A stretch of 64,000 nucleotides of DNA from Usnea hakonensis (lineage: Eukaryota; Ascomycota; Lecanoromycetes; Lecanorales; Parmeliaceae), in contig BLJB01000050.1 of assembly GCA_013423325.1 (NCBI GenBank), forward strand, positions 1-64,000, in the 5' to 3' direction. The translations under genes were made by a program, and so were the position numbers. Under the pieces are notes generated by a model. The model did not search any database and was not told the origin of the DNA. It was given only the letters and a program-made list of their open reading frames with translations. Below are positions 54,347 through 64,000 of the stretch, in pieces (position 1 is the first letter of the stretch; each line of letters opens with the position of its first letter).

Positions 54347-57300
54347 GCTCCCTTGGGCCCATATTGTTCACTTCTACTGCAAATACAACGATCAAACTAA
54401 AAGGACTCTGAATGGGATCGCTAGGAGTCTCGTAACGCAGATCCTGGCGCTCAATCCTGCCTGCCTACCGTACTTATACGACAAGGCACTCAGCTCGGGC
54501 GAGCCAACTCTAAGCTCTGCCAGACTTTGCACGAATGTATTGACCAAACTCGCTGAGTATCATGACCAACTTGTTATTGGCATTGATGGGCTGGACGAGT
54601 GCGAAGAGCCGGAAAAACGCCCAGTCTTAGAAATGATAGAGTCCATCTCGAAAGCTACCAGAGCGACGAGGAATGTAAGAATTATTGTAACCAGCCGCAA
54701 GGAGCCCGCAATTGAGAGGTCGCTACGCTCTGCATTATCTCTTGAGATCAAGCCGCATCACCTGGAAAGAGACATCAGAAGCTATGTCCAGGTGAGGACA
54801 TCGAAACTTGGCAAGCTGTATTCAATGGATCCCGAACGTCAGAAAAGGATTACAGCAAAAGTCTCACAGCGATCACAAGGTATTTGAGCTCTACTAGATG
54901 GAACAAGTGGCTCATTCTCATACTACAGGTATGTTTCTGCTAGCACGGCTGGTCATGGACAATCTCGTCGATCAAGATTGCGAAGAAGCCTTAGAGGAAG
55001 AGTTGAACAATGAAATCCTTCCGCGGGGGATAGACGAAGCGTGAGTTTTATCTTGAGAGAACAAGTGTGTCTTGCATTGACGGTCCTAGATACGGACGTA
55101 TTTTGGTCCGGATGCAAAAAAATCAAGCGACTAAGACTTGGGAACGTGCGAAGCTCGCTCTAGATTTAATAGTAATGGCGACACGGTCAGTCAAAGTTCA
55201 TGACCTCCAAGGGGCTCTGTCCATTTGCACACAGGACAGAAACATAAAATATGTGCAAAGAAGGTCGGTAAAGCCTTTAGATGAGCTTTTGGGGCCCATT
55301 GTAGAAGTACATCCAGATGATAAAGTAGCTTTGGTACATCCAACCGCAAAGGAGTACACATTCCACCCCTTACTTTTCGTCACTACAGTACTGAAATGGC
55401 GCAGCTTCTTACTCCAGCATCATAGCAGTTACTTTATCAATTCGACTGCTGCTACTCTCAGATTAGCGAGGCTCTGTACTTCCTATCTCACCTTCAGGTG
55501 TTTTGATCCGTATCTTGACAGCCTTAGTATCAGACATTCCGTTGAAAGTGGGGAATATGCTTTTCAAGAATACGCTACCTTTAGTTGGATTCACCATCTG
55601 GGGTCTTTGGGTTCCGTTGAATTGGACTCGGATCGGGGTGAGGAGCTAAGCTTGGAGCACCTTCTTGCTTCCTTGCGTCGGCAATACTTAGAAGAAAAAT
55701 CAAATACCGGCTTGAGGTCGGAAAATAATACAGAAGCTGACAGCATTGATGTCTCCGAGGAGCTCAATCATTGGCGAGGTCTCTACAAGAATACCGAGAC
55801 TCTTCACCGCGTTAATGACCTTCAAGGTATCGAATTTAAGGTCCACATCTGAGGAATTCTATGCACTGACCGCTTTTCTGTTCTACAGAACCATTGCCTC
55901 ATCTACTACGCCGTCTCCTAAAAGTCAGGGAAATTGTGGAAGAGCTTTCGTTGCAGAAGAATAAAGAGTCTTCTATACTCACGGAGGCCTACGGAAGGTT
56001 TCCGTGCAAATGCCCGATGATACGGTGTCCGCGGTTCTTCCGGGGTTTTTCTAAACAGGATCAAAGAGACAAACATCTCGAAAGCCACAACAGGATTCAC
56101 AAATGCTTAGAGGTGACTTGTGATTACTCAGAGCTTGGATTCGTATCACAAAAGGAGCTTGTCGAGCACGCTCAGATTTGCCACGTCACCCCGTCTGAAA
56201 ATATTACTTTTCCGAAACTGCGGCCAAAGTCATCATGTATAGCTCTAGAAGACGCCATTGATCGAGACGACGATATGGCAATTCGCGACATCTGTGATCC
56301 GGTGTTTTTGGAGACGGTCAGCGAGACTGGATTTCTCCTCAGAGCTTTAAAGAAGAGAAAATTGAAAGCCGCGATGGCAGTGATAGAGCTCTTGGGAACC
56401 GCAAGCGAAGTGAGCTATCGATACAAGAGAGGGAGATCCGCATTACACGAAGCAGCTGTAGAAGTTAAATGTGAACATTTGCTCCGGGAGATGCTCAAAG
56501 TAACTGTCGATTTCCACCCAAAGGACATTTACGGCGAGACTCCATTATCGGCAGCATTGCTCGCTGGCTGTTTTCAAGCTGTGAGATAATTGCTTTCTAC
56601 CCATGACATCAACCTCAAGTCGTCTACCAGGCTCCACAAAGCTTTCAAAAAGGGTGTACTGCTTGCAGCCGCTGCAGGCGAGGACGACATAATTGAGATT
56701 ATCTTGGCAGTCGCTGTGGCCCACATACCTGACAGCGGACTATGGGAGTGGATCTCTGCAGCTTTGAATGTTGCCGGCTTTCACTCCCACGAGTCAACGG
56801 TCGCCCTCATTCTAAAGCTCAATCAAGCTCTTGGCTTAGAGAAATACTACAGAGGAATGCTCAAAGAAAATTTGTGCAATGGGCTGGAAGTTATGACACA
56901 GCTTTTGATGAAGCATTCCAGGGACCCAAAATTTGAAGAAGACAGGAAGTCCTCACACAACGCTTTCAGATCCGCTGCCGAGAGAGGTGATAGTGCTACG
57001 GTAATGACTCTTTTAGAGAACGGAGCTGACATGAATCACGGATCCAGAAGCCTACAAACTGCACTCGCTGCTGCATCAAGCAAAAACCAATTGTTGATGA
57101 TAAGGCTTCTGTTAGACAAAGGAGCAAAAATTGATGCATATGGCGGGAAATGGATCAGCCCTCTAGGCGCAGCTTCTAGCAAAGGACAAGTAGCAGCTGT
57201 ACGGCTGCTGATCGATCATGGCGCAGACCCTGATGACGGGATATATCCTGCAAGTCACGAGGGAAAGACTGCCGTTATCGAGTTACTCCTTGGAAAAGGT

Positions 57301-58194
57301 GCCCGTGTCAACGCACATGGGGATCTTGGAGACGCCTTGAACGCGGCTTGTTATAACGGTCACAAGGGTACGGTGAAAGAACTACTCCTCAATCGTGCAG
57401 GTATCTACGCGCGAGGCGAGATTGCGGATGTTGAATTCGGCCAAGCCTGGTCGAGAGAACAGGAAGAGCACGTTAGCCGTATATTTCAGAACGAAAAACC
57501 TACTAGTGATCGCAGAGGTTTGTACAGTGCTCTGTGTGTGGCTTGCTCACAGGGCCGCCGCAATATCGTCCCACTTTTGATGAAGCAGCTGGAGAGCGGT
57601 GCCCAAACACAGGGGCAACGCTCTGGCAAATATAGCACAGCCTTGTACAAAGCGTGTCAGACATGTCATCGAGAAACTTTTGAGCTGTTGCTTCAAAGCG
57701 GTGCTGACCCCAGCTATCATTCCACACGGGCCTTGCAAGTCGCCTGCTCTCTGGGCAGCTACAAGGGTGTTCAACTACTGCTCGATTATGGGGCCGACGT
57801 CAACAGCTATTTTGTAGATCAACGGACCGCTTTGATGTCCGCTGTCATTAAAGGCGACCAAAACATTGTCCGACTACTCTTAGAGAAAGGCGCAGATACC
57901 AACGCTCAGTCCACGTCGAAGACCATTGGCACAGCGTTGATAGTAGCTTGTCGCGAAAACAGCAGGTCAATGGTCCACTTGTTGCTAGAACATGGCGCAG
58001 ATGTTAACATACGCGTTCCAGATGCGCATCCGCGCAATATAAGCGCATTGAGCGTGGTCTCCTACATGGGAAGCGTAGATCTCGTGCGCATGTTGCTAGG
58101 GAACGGCGCGGATGTTAATGCAGAATCGGGACAGACTCTGGCGTTTGAATCTCAGCAACAAGAGTATATGTTGGGTCTTAAGGGCAGAGAATAG
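54347..58194 (+). pseudogene. NACHT-C2H2-ankyrin (NLR-like) gene, 5' truncated and with an in-frame stop
   Basis: Exons are readable at 54347-54879, 54929-55040, 55090-55826 and 55889-58194 with in-phase GT-AG introns. The first segment starts inside a NACHT domain just after the usual P-loop region (HFYCKYNDQTKRTL; Walker B GIDGLDECEE; VTSRKEP; VHPTAKEY). Two C2H2-type zinc fingers follow (CPMIRC...HLESH and CLEVTC...HAQICH), then at least ten ankyrin repeats to the end. Fungal NACHT-ankyrin proteins are STAND-type receptors linked to heterokaryon incompatibility and immunity. No P-loop or N-terminal effector domain is found in the 340 bp before it, and the SNF2 gene begins there. A TAA at 56587 cuts the ankyrin region in an otherwise continuous frame. 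Both faults suggest a relic, though a shortened protein could still be made. Confidence 0.85.
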
Positions 58195-58983
58195 CTACAG
58201 TCCAGTCTCTCGTTGGATGAGAGCCAAGATACGCTTATTTGGGCCCAACTTCAAAATTGCTTCCAGCTACCTTAAGAAGGTGGTCACAAGAAGTGACCCC
58301 ATCAGATCTATTGCCATTTCCACCGGCCATTCTTCTTTGGCTTCCGCTCAGGCGTGAAGCCTTTCAAAGGTCCAAACATCCAGTGAGGGATGCCGGCCAT
58401 GCGAGAACATTTACAAGAAAATAAAATTCAGCAATGGTACTCTCAAATTAGACGGTCACAGGCCCTTGCAGATGCTAGATATGGCCACGCTGCGTAGCCA
58501 AGAAAACACCGGTTCCATTTCATGTTCCAAACGACGACGGGCAGAGAAAAAAAGGGATAAGGATGAGCAGGAGACAAGAGATAAGCTAGAGATCCGCCCT
58601 GCTGATGTGATAGTCATATGTCAGATTTCTCGATAAAGTATGAATGAGTGTCGATAAGGCGACTCTATCTGTGCAGCTATTCAACAATCATGCCTCCATT
58701 CTCTTTCATTTGCCGTTTCCTGAGGACAGCTCAGGGTTACTTACTCTATCACCCGACTCCATTTCAGCAGCAGACTACTACATTGCAAAAACATGTAGAG
58801 GTTTTTGAAGTTCATTACTGTCATTTTCCATACTCTCTGATGACTGGGTGGTCCTAATTAACTCCTTGGTTTCCCTAATCGACGTTTTTTGCCAAACAAA
58901 CACCGAAACCAAAGGACCTTGCCACATCAGTTCGCAATTCATTCATTTCCGTCCCGCACTCCCTCGCCAACTTAATTCCAATA
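58195..58983. other. Intergenic region, convergent 3' flanks
   Basis: This lies between the 3' ends of the NACHT-ankyrin relic and the RING protein gene. Short frames only; no recognised element. Confidence 0.5.
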
Positions 58984-59742
58984 TCATCTTGGGTTTCGCC
59001 CCCCTGGCAAAGACGAAGGAGGCGGGAGACGCTCATCAATCCTATCCAAGTCTATCCCAGTACCGGCAAGCATCTCAGCATCGAGAACCTCGAGGCGATG
59101 AGCGAAAAGCAAAGAATAAGTACTGCTGACCTCATGAACCGCAATATGGTGCACGCAGCTCGTCACCAACGTGACCGATCTCCCCTGACCACAAAGATAA
59201 CCAGCCATGAAAACACTCGCCGCCGCAATCGCATTGAACGGAGCATCGTCTCGAAAGCGCCGTGTTTCAAATCCGATGTGGTCGTGCAGCTGATTCGCAA
59301 TCTCTCTAGCCAGCCGCATCACACGAGACCCCAAGTCCATCAAATCGCAGATATTCCTGCATCGATTCCACAGCACGTTATGGATCCTCACATGTTCAGG
59401 CCACAATGGCGAATCTCGTCGATTTTTCGGGAAAAGTTCTCGTCGGCAAACAGGGCACGTGTTGTTTCCGCTGCCGCCTTGCGCGGCTGGGGAAACCCAA
59501 TGGGAAATACACTCTGAGCCCAGGATGCTATACCATTTCTGTTAGCTCATATACCATCAAAAAAAGACTGACTGTGCTACTACTTACTGCGAGCAAGGCA
59601 GTTTGACGGGGCCCTCGACGATGCCGCTTTTGGAGCAGGGTGCGGTGCCGTAGGTTTCCATGCAGATGGAGCATTGCTGGTCTTCTTTGCACAGGACAGC
59701 TCTGCTGACGCGAGGGAGGGAAGCGAGGAATGCTTCGGCCAT
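58984..59742 (-). CDS. RING finger protein with C-terminal TFIIB/cyclin-like domain
   Basis: The model has two exons, 59742-59588 and 59527-58984 (intron 59528-59587, 60 nt, in phase), giving 232 aa. The N-terminal RING begins CSICMETYG; the intron falls between the cysteine and the histidine of LPCSHILGSEC; the pair CPVCRREL closes it. This is a RING-H2 type zinc fold, usually an E3 ubiquitin ligase. After a linker, residues about 120-205 (LGSRVMRLAREIANQL; DDAPFNAIAAASVFMAGYLC; STYSLLFAHRLEVL) read like the second cyclin repeat of TFIIB, including the AP-x-x-IAAA helix. TFIIB repeats normally bind TBP and DNA. The role of the combination is unknown; the cyclin-like fold may be a protein-binding module. 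The start at 59742 sits at the edge of a 7-bp repeat and gives a CCACCATGG context. Confidence 0.78.
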
Positions 59743-59782
59743 GGTGGATGGTGGATGGTGGATGGTGGATGGTGGATGGTTG
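59741..59782. repeat. 7-bp tandem repeat at the RING gene start codon
   Basis: The unit atggtgg occurs five times perfectly (59741-59775) and once with a change (59776-59782). On the coding (minus) strand it is a run of CCACCAT units, the last of which supplies the start codon context. Confidence 0.85.
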
Positions 59783-61011
59783 ATTTGGGCTGGTTGGGGA
59801 AAGAAAATTCTTGAGGGAGAATGAGGGAATTTAAGTGCAAACGCCATGGAAAGTGTCAAGGGCATTTGTGGAAGTGTTATAAGAACACGGCCCTTCTTTT
59901 TTTGGAAATGCATTATTCGGCTCTTGCGCGAGACACTTTAACACTTTTGCGGACAAGGGCATTCATGACAGCACAAAGACATAGGTACGTCAGTCTTATC
60001 ACACTCACCTCGCTTTGCTCATCGACACTGTTCATGGACCCGATCCTCGTATTAAGGCTGTGGCACAGCTTTATGAGTAAGGTCTCTTCGCCCGGATTTC
60101 TCTGGCGGCAACAGCGATAGCAAGGTAAGAAAATGCATCGCTAGCTGTAGTGTTAGGACCGCTAGAGACAAGATTTTATGGGTTCTTTGAACAAGATAAG
60201 TAGACGAGGAGGCTATTTGTAAGAAGGAAAATACAAAGAAGATTACCACCAAGCCGCACTAGTCCCGACTAGGGCAGGCAAGGCTAATACTGGGGAGGCA
60301 GGTAAGAACCACTCGTCACAAATTTTATTGAAAACCGAGATGTTAAGTATAGTGTAGGCAGGCTTGTAGAACACTATCAATTCATTCGGGCCGCGAAATC
60401 TCAAGCGATCTTTGAACCTTGAATTATTAAATCGTTAGTCTGTCGGCTTTCTTAACATATACACCTGCAGCAAACGCTCCTTTCGGATATCGCATATCGC
60501 ATGACCGGTTTCGGTGTTGATTCGGTGCATGGATTCGGTGGAATGGTCATGGCCTCATGGCCATGGCAAGAGAATCAGGTGACTGTGTCCTTCCAGGAGT
60601 GCATAAACAGGGTAATTTACACTGCAATTACTCTTTAGTCGATTCATTCCTTTCAGAGTCTCCTTTAGAGTTATTGCACCTTTTTTCGCCCACCCACCCC
60701 TGCCTGGATATATATAATTCACTCCAGGTCCATATCGAATAGATATGGGAGCCCTCTTAGTGCTGTGGCAATGGGCCTGTATATGCCTCTTCAGGCCATT
60801 GTTCGGCCCACCCATGGCGATGAGACAGGCCAAACACTGTCACAGCTACAATTGTTCATTTGCTACAATCACAGAAGATTTGAAATAGCCGATACTTTGA
60901 AGTCTAGCTACGACGAAATATAATCTAAGAACGAGGCCCTTTGCCGTGATTGGGTGTTTGTGTTCGCTAGGTGACTTGTGCGATGGCATTGCTTTCGCCG
61001 CCATCTAGCTT
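59783..61011. other. Intergenic region, no supported gene
   Basis: This is the promoter of the RING gene and the 3' flank of the HET gene. Short frames at 59821-60120 (plus) and 60555-60833 (minus) have no domain and conflict with each other. A minus-strand frame at 60908-61210 overlaps the HET gene C-terminus and is not supported. Confidence 0.5.
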
Positions 61012-63564
61012 CTACCAGACGATCCAATTCACGGTTGTTGTGGGCGGCAAGGAAGACGCTGGAAGAATAAATGTGCCAACCTTGACCAAGCGCTGGCGTG
61101 AAACCAGCATTCTGCGAGGACCCCTCAAGATCAACCCGTGCTGCACTTGAAAATCTTGCAGCAGACTGACAGCGTAGGCGCACGTCCCGGTCGGTAAAGT
61201 CTTCGCCCATTCACCAAATGGGCATTCGAAAAATTTTACCTCAGGTCTCTTGATGTCCAGCACCATTGGTGATTCATCTTGTATGTTTGAATTCCCTGTT
61301 GACGCTACAACGCCTGCTTGTTTAATTTCTACGCTTCCATTTTGCTTGATCGTCCACATTTGAACGGCTGGGTGGTCTTCGGGGTTGCTACGGTGGTCCA
61401 GTGGGATGCTTTCGATATAAGAGTACCAGCCGTTGGTGGCGGAGAATGGCATCATAGAGCCCCTTTGCGAGTCATTGAACATAATATGATGCTCTGATCT
61501 GTCTTGTCTTATTACGGATTCATAAAATGACGCACCCATCTTCGACGCCGCTTCCTTAACAAATGCTAATGGGTAAGTGTTGAGGACTAGGTCGTTGCCG
61601 GCCTTCTTTCTTGAATTGGACTTGTACCACTCCGTGACGCCGAGAGCGGACATTATAGCCGGGGCTCTGCTGCCTGTACATTGGCGTACGTTAGCGGCCA
61701 TAAGCAGAGTGATTGGAGAGGACGTTTCGAGCAGATTGTTCATTCGCGTAATTAGGCATAGATCCTGGAGCTGTCTGGGGCCGTTAGGCCACTTGAGGAT
61801 TTGGTGCTTCAAGGATTGGAAGTGCTCGTCGGACTCGAGCAGGCTACTATTATGTCTCGAGTATCTCGTTATTTTGCCTTCGGTGAATACCTTGTACGGC
61901 ATTCCATTCCGCCAGACACTTATCACAGTATCTATGAAGTTGAAGAAAGTGTCAAGAGGTACAGAAGTGCCCGCTCTATCGTTCAATGGCGCCCAGTCTC
62001 TAGAGACAAAGGTGATTGTGGGACAAAGCATTGCCTCTTGCAAGGTCCAAAGCGAGGAAAACCAACCAGCAGGTTCCATAAGCGTGTCGACATCGTTCGA
62101 TCTTGCCGAGAGCGGCCCAGATGCTGCTAGAACTCCGGTAGAATACCGTTCCTTTATTTGGGCGGGATCCGTCTCAGGGGAGAATAACTCGCTGACAGTA
62201 TTGGCTTCATGATGCAGGGATTGTAGCAGCGTATCAGTGTCATAAATACCAGGAGCTGTAGTAGCATGTAGATATGAGACACCGAGCCAGTCCAACGCGT
62301 TCATAGTTCCCACCCACTGTCTGGCATCATTGATCCAGGCGATGCAACGAGACGCATTCTGAAATATCAGCGCTTGACGATTGATTTCATCGTTTGCTTT
62401 CGGGGAGCCGTCCTGAGGAATACAGAAGAGATCGATCCATATGAAACGCACTTGCGGTCGAATCTGTTGTAGATGCTCAGGCAGTCTCTCAACGTCAAAT
62501 CTTGCATTCTGTGGGACCAGCCAAGGCACGCCCTCTATGGGTACAGCCTGTTTGCGCCAACGCCCCCAAGTGTGACTTACACAACAGTACTCTTCAGGAT
62601 CGGTATCCAATTCGGTTACTGTAATAGTACGCTTTTGCTCGACGTTCCAGAGGAAAAAGGGTAATTCTTTAGGCTTGCCTTCTCTGCGTAGCCAAGGGTA
62701 AGGCTGATTGATGGAACTTCTATAAGTGCCGCTGTCAATTGTCTGGAGACCTCTGAGGAACACGTAAGAGGTGTAACCAAGTCTCTGGGCTGTCGCATGT
62801 TGGATAGCATTGAACCTCGTGAGACGAAGAGTCGCAAGCGGGATTGCTCTTACGTGGGGCTCCCAGTGATATGGATTGAATTCTCGACTGAATAGGTCGA
62901 ACATTATAGAGTTGTACACAGATTTTCGAAGTTCATTGAACGTGGCTATGTCCGGGTATACCTCGCCAAATAAGTGAGTCATTGGGGCTGGCGAAGAAGC
63001 AGCGGCTTCAAGAGATGCTCTCGCGGCTTTCGACAAGCTTGGTTCTTGATGGGTCCCTAACCACCAGTCCCTCAACATGTTCCATGAAACTCTCTGAGTA
63101 AATGATAAATAATGGAGGAATTGTGGCTGCTCCGCCACTGTACCGCGAAATTTGCGCCATCTTTCTAGTGCTATAGCTGCATCTTTGTCTCGGCTTCGAA
63201 TGCTAGCACCCAAATACTTTTCAAGTACCATGCCTAGAGGGACTACCGACCACTCGTGAACTGACAGAGTTGTAGATTCTGATTTATGCTTCCTCAGTCT
63301 TTCGTTTACCCTCCGTTCCTCGTCCACGCCATGCTGCCAAGTCTGCATCGCGAGCCCATTTGTGATTCTTAGGCTTTCCAATTGATCATACTCGGCCAAT
63401 GCATCGTGCCATAGATTTTCCCAGGACGCTGAGAAGGTTGGTTTTTTTTCCAGCTCTGGCAGTACGCTACCATCGAATCGGTGTTTCCAAGCGGCGAAAC
63501 GTTGCAACAGCTCTTCCTGCAACACACGATTCTCATGATCCGAAGGTGCTGAAAGATATGCCAT
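61012..63564 (-). CDS. HET-domain (heterokaryon incompatibility) protein
   Basis: This single open frame of 850 aa has a HET domain (PF06985) in the middle, about residues 310-500. YCCVSHTWGRW lies near 325, FIWIDLFCIPQDG near 375 and INRQALIFQNASRCIAWI shortly after; a tryptophan-rich LWTLQEAMLCP segment follows near 510. HET proteins trigger cell death or growth arrest when genetically different fungal cells fuse, usually alongside a partner gene such as a NACHT receptor. The 300-residue N-terminal region and the C-terminal region have no motif I recognise. I see no intron; the frame has no internal stop. The nearby NACHT-ankyrin relic fits an allorecognition neighbourhood, but no functional link is shown by the sequence. 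Confidence 0.9.
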   Translation of the reverse strand: MAYLSAPSDHENRVLQEELLQRFAAWKHRFDGSVLPELEKKPTFSASWENLWHDALAEYDQLESLRITNGLAMQTWQHGVDEERRVNERLRKHKSESTTLSVHEWSVVPLGMVLEKYLGASIRSRDKDAAIALERWRKFRGTVAEQPQFLHYLSFTQRVSWNMLRDWWLGTHQEPSLSKAARASLEAAASSPAPMTHLFGEVYPDIATFNELRKSVYNSIMFDLFSREFNPYHWEPHVRAIPLATLRLTRFNAIQHATAQRLGYTSYVFLRGLQTIDSGTYRSSINQPYPWLRREGKPKELPFFLWNVEQKRTITVTELDTDPEEYCCVSHTWGRWRKQAVPIEGVPWLVPQNARFDVERLPEHLQQIRPQVRFIWIDLFCIPQDGSPKANDEINRQALIFQNASRCIAWINDARQWVGTMNALDWLGVSYLHATTAPGIYDTDTLLQSLHHEANTVSELFSPETDPAQIKERYSTGVLAASGPLSARSNDVDTLMEPAGWFSSLWTLQEAMLCPTITFVSRDWAPLNDRAGTSVPLDTFFNFIDTVISVWRNGMPYKVFTEGKITRYSRHNSSLLESDEHFQSLKHQILKWPNGPRQLQDLCLITRMNNLLETSSPITLLMAANVRQCTGSRAPAIMSALGVTEWYKSNSRKKAGNDLVLNTYPLAFVKEAASKMGASFYESVIRQDRSEHHIMFNDSQRGSMMPFSATNGWYSYIESIPLDHRSNPEDHPAVQMWTIKQNGSVEIKQAGVVASTGNSNIQDESPMVLDIKRPEVKFFECPFGEWAKTLPTGTCAYAVSLLQDFQVQHGLILRGPRRMLVSRQRLVKVGTFILPASSLPPTTTVNWIVW

Positions 63565-64000
63565 CTGCAGCTCTAATCAATAAACTTTAGACTACTAGCT
63601 TTTCAACGACTTGAAGCAACTGAAAGTCTTGGATTCGCGCCGCTCATGCGCTCGGCACTATGAGCCTGAATTCGATCCTACCAAAGTCCGTATCACGCTT
63701 GGCTTAATCGCACTTATACATATATACATATGACATGGATTCTACTCAACTCGCTGTTTTTCAGCTACCACACTATCCTCTTTAGGTTATAAAGCGAAGG
63801 TAGCTAGCTGGCTTCGGCTAGCGCGGCATCATTCCTTGCACATGCATATGCAGTGTGATGATAGACGATCGAAAGCTCGCCAACCCACGCATTTATACAT
63901 GGGATCAGCAACAATGACAACGACACCCTTCTCACAGACTGAGGAAGAATTCGGTATCTTGCGTAATTTGGGAGACGCTGATTCGTATGAGGCGCAAGGT
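63565..64000. other. Upstream region of the HET gene; window end
   Basis: No frame or element is recognised. A short plus-strand frame beginning near 63914 (atgacaacgacacccttc) runs off the window and may be the start of another gene; too little is visible to say. Confidence 0.4.

Noticed and set aside
60908..61210. 100-aa minus-strand frame overlapping the HET gene end
   Set aside because: It overlaps the HET frame, has no domain, and the HET frame is continuous to its own stop.

Overview
This window is nuclear DNA from a filamentous ascomycete (Pezizomycotina). The evidence is short GT-AG introns (about 47-160 nt), a fungal iterative polyketide synthase, a heterokaryon-incompatibility (HET) protein, a NACHT-zinc finger-ankyrin protein, and a large AT-rich block of transposons wrecked by C-to-T and G-to-A changes, the signature of repeat-induced point mutation (RIP). 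I cannot name the species. All exon borders below were worked out by hand from splice signals, reading-frame phase and family motifs.

Region 1 (1-18.03 kb) is a gene-free, RIP-degraded transposon nest. In order it holds: a short element with two 103-bp terminal repeats and a 5-bp target duplication (693-1139); a minus-strand non-LTR retrotransposon with 13-bp target duplications (1261-6554); an unresolved AT-rich stretch ending in an imperfect tandem repeat; and a plus-strand Ty3/Gypsy element (10483-18029) with two 240-bp LTRs, itself interrupted by a second minus-strand LINE-like insertion (12178-13884). Two NN scaffold joins lie inside the LINE copies.

Region 2 (18.8-38 kb) looks like a secondary-metabolism neighbourhood beside the AT-rich block. 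It has an adenylation-thiolation-thioesterase NRPS-like synthetase, a BAHD-type acyltransferase, a nuclear-looking orphan protein, an F-box gene with an apparent frameshift, a small coiled-coil membrane protein whose frame is broken at a 19-bp tandem repeat, and a complete partially reducing polyketide synthase of the 6-methylsalicylic acid synthase type (KS-AT-TH-KR-ACP, 1771 aa). The synthetase, acyltransferase and PKS could form one cluster or two neighbouring ones. No transporter, P450 or pathway regulator is visible between them.

Region 3 (39.7-50.4 kb) holds carbohydrate and housekeeping-type genes: a secreted GH128-like glucanase, an arrestin-like trafficking adaptor with a PPxY motif and a glycine tail, a secreted GH26 protein, a GNAT acetyltransferase and a membrane-anchored or secreted orphan. 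A third NN join at 44.94 kb is flanked by a duplicated sequence.

Region 4 (50.8-63.6 kb) holds a nine-exon SNF2-family ATPase, a NACHT-C2H2-ankyrin gene that has lost its P-loop end and carries an in-frame stop, a RING finger protein with a C-terminal TFIIB/cyclin-like domain, and an 850-aa HET-domain protein. The NACHT relic and HET gene suggest an allorecognition-type accessory region.
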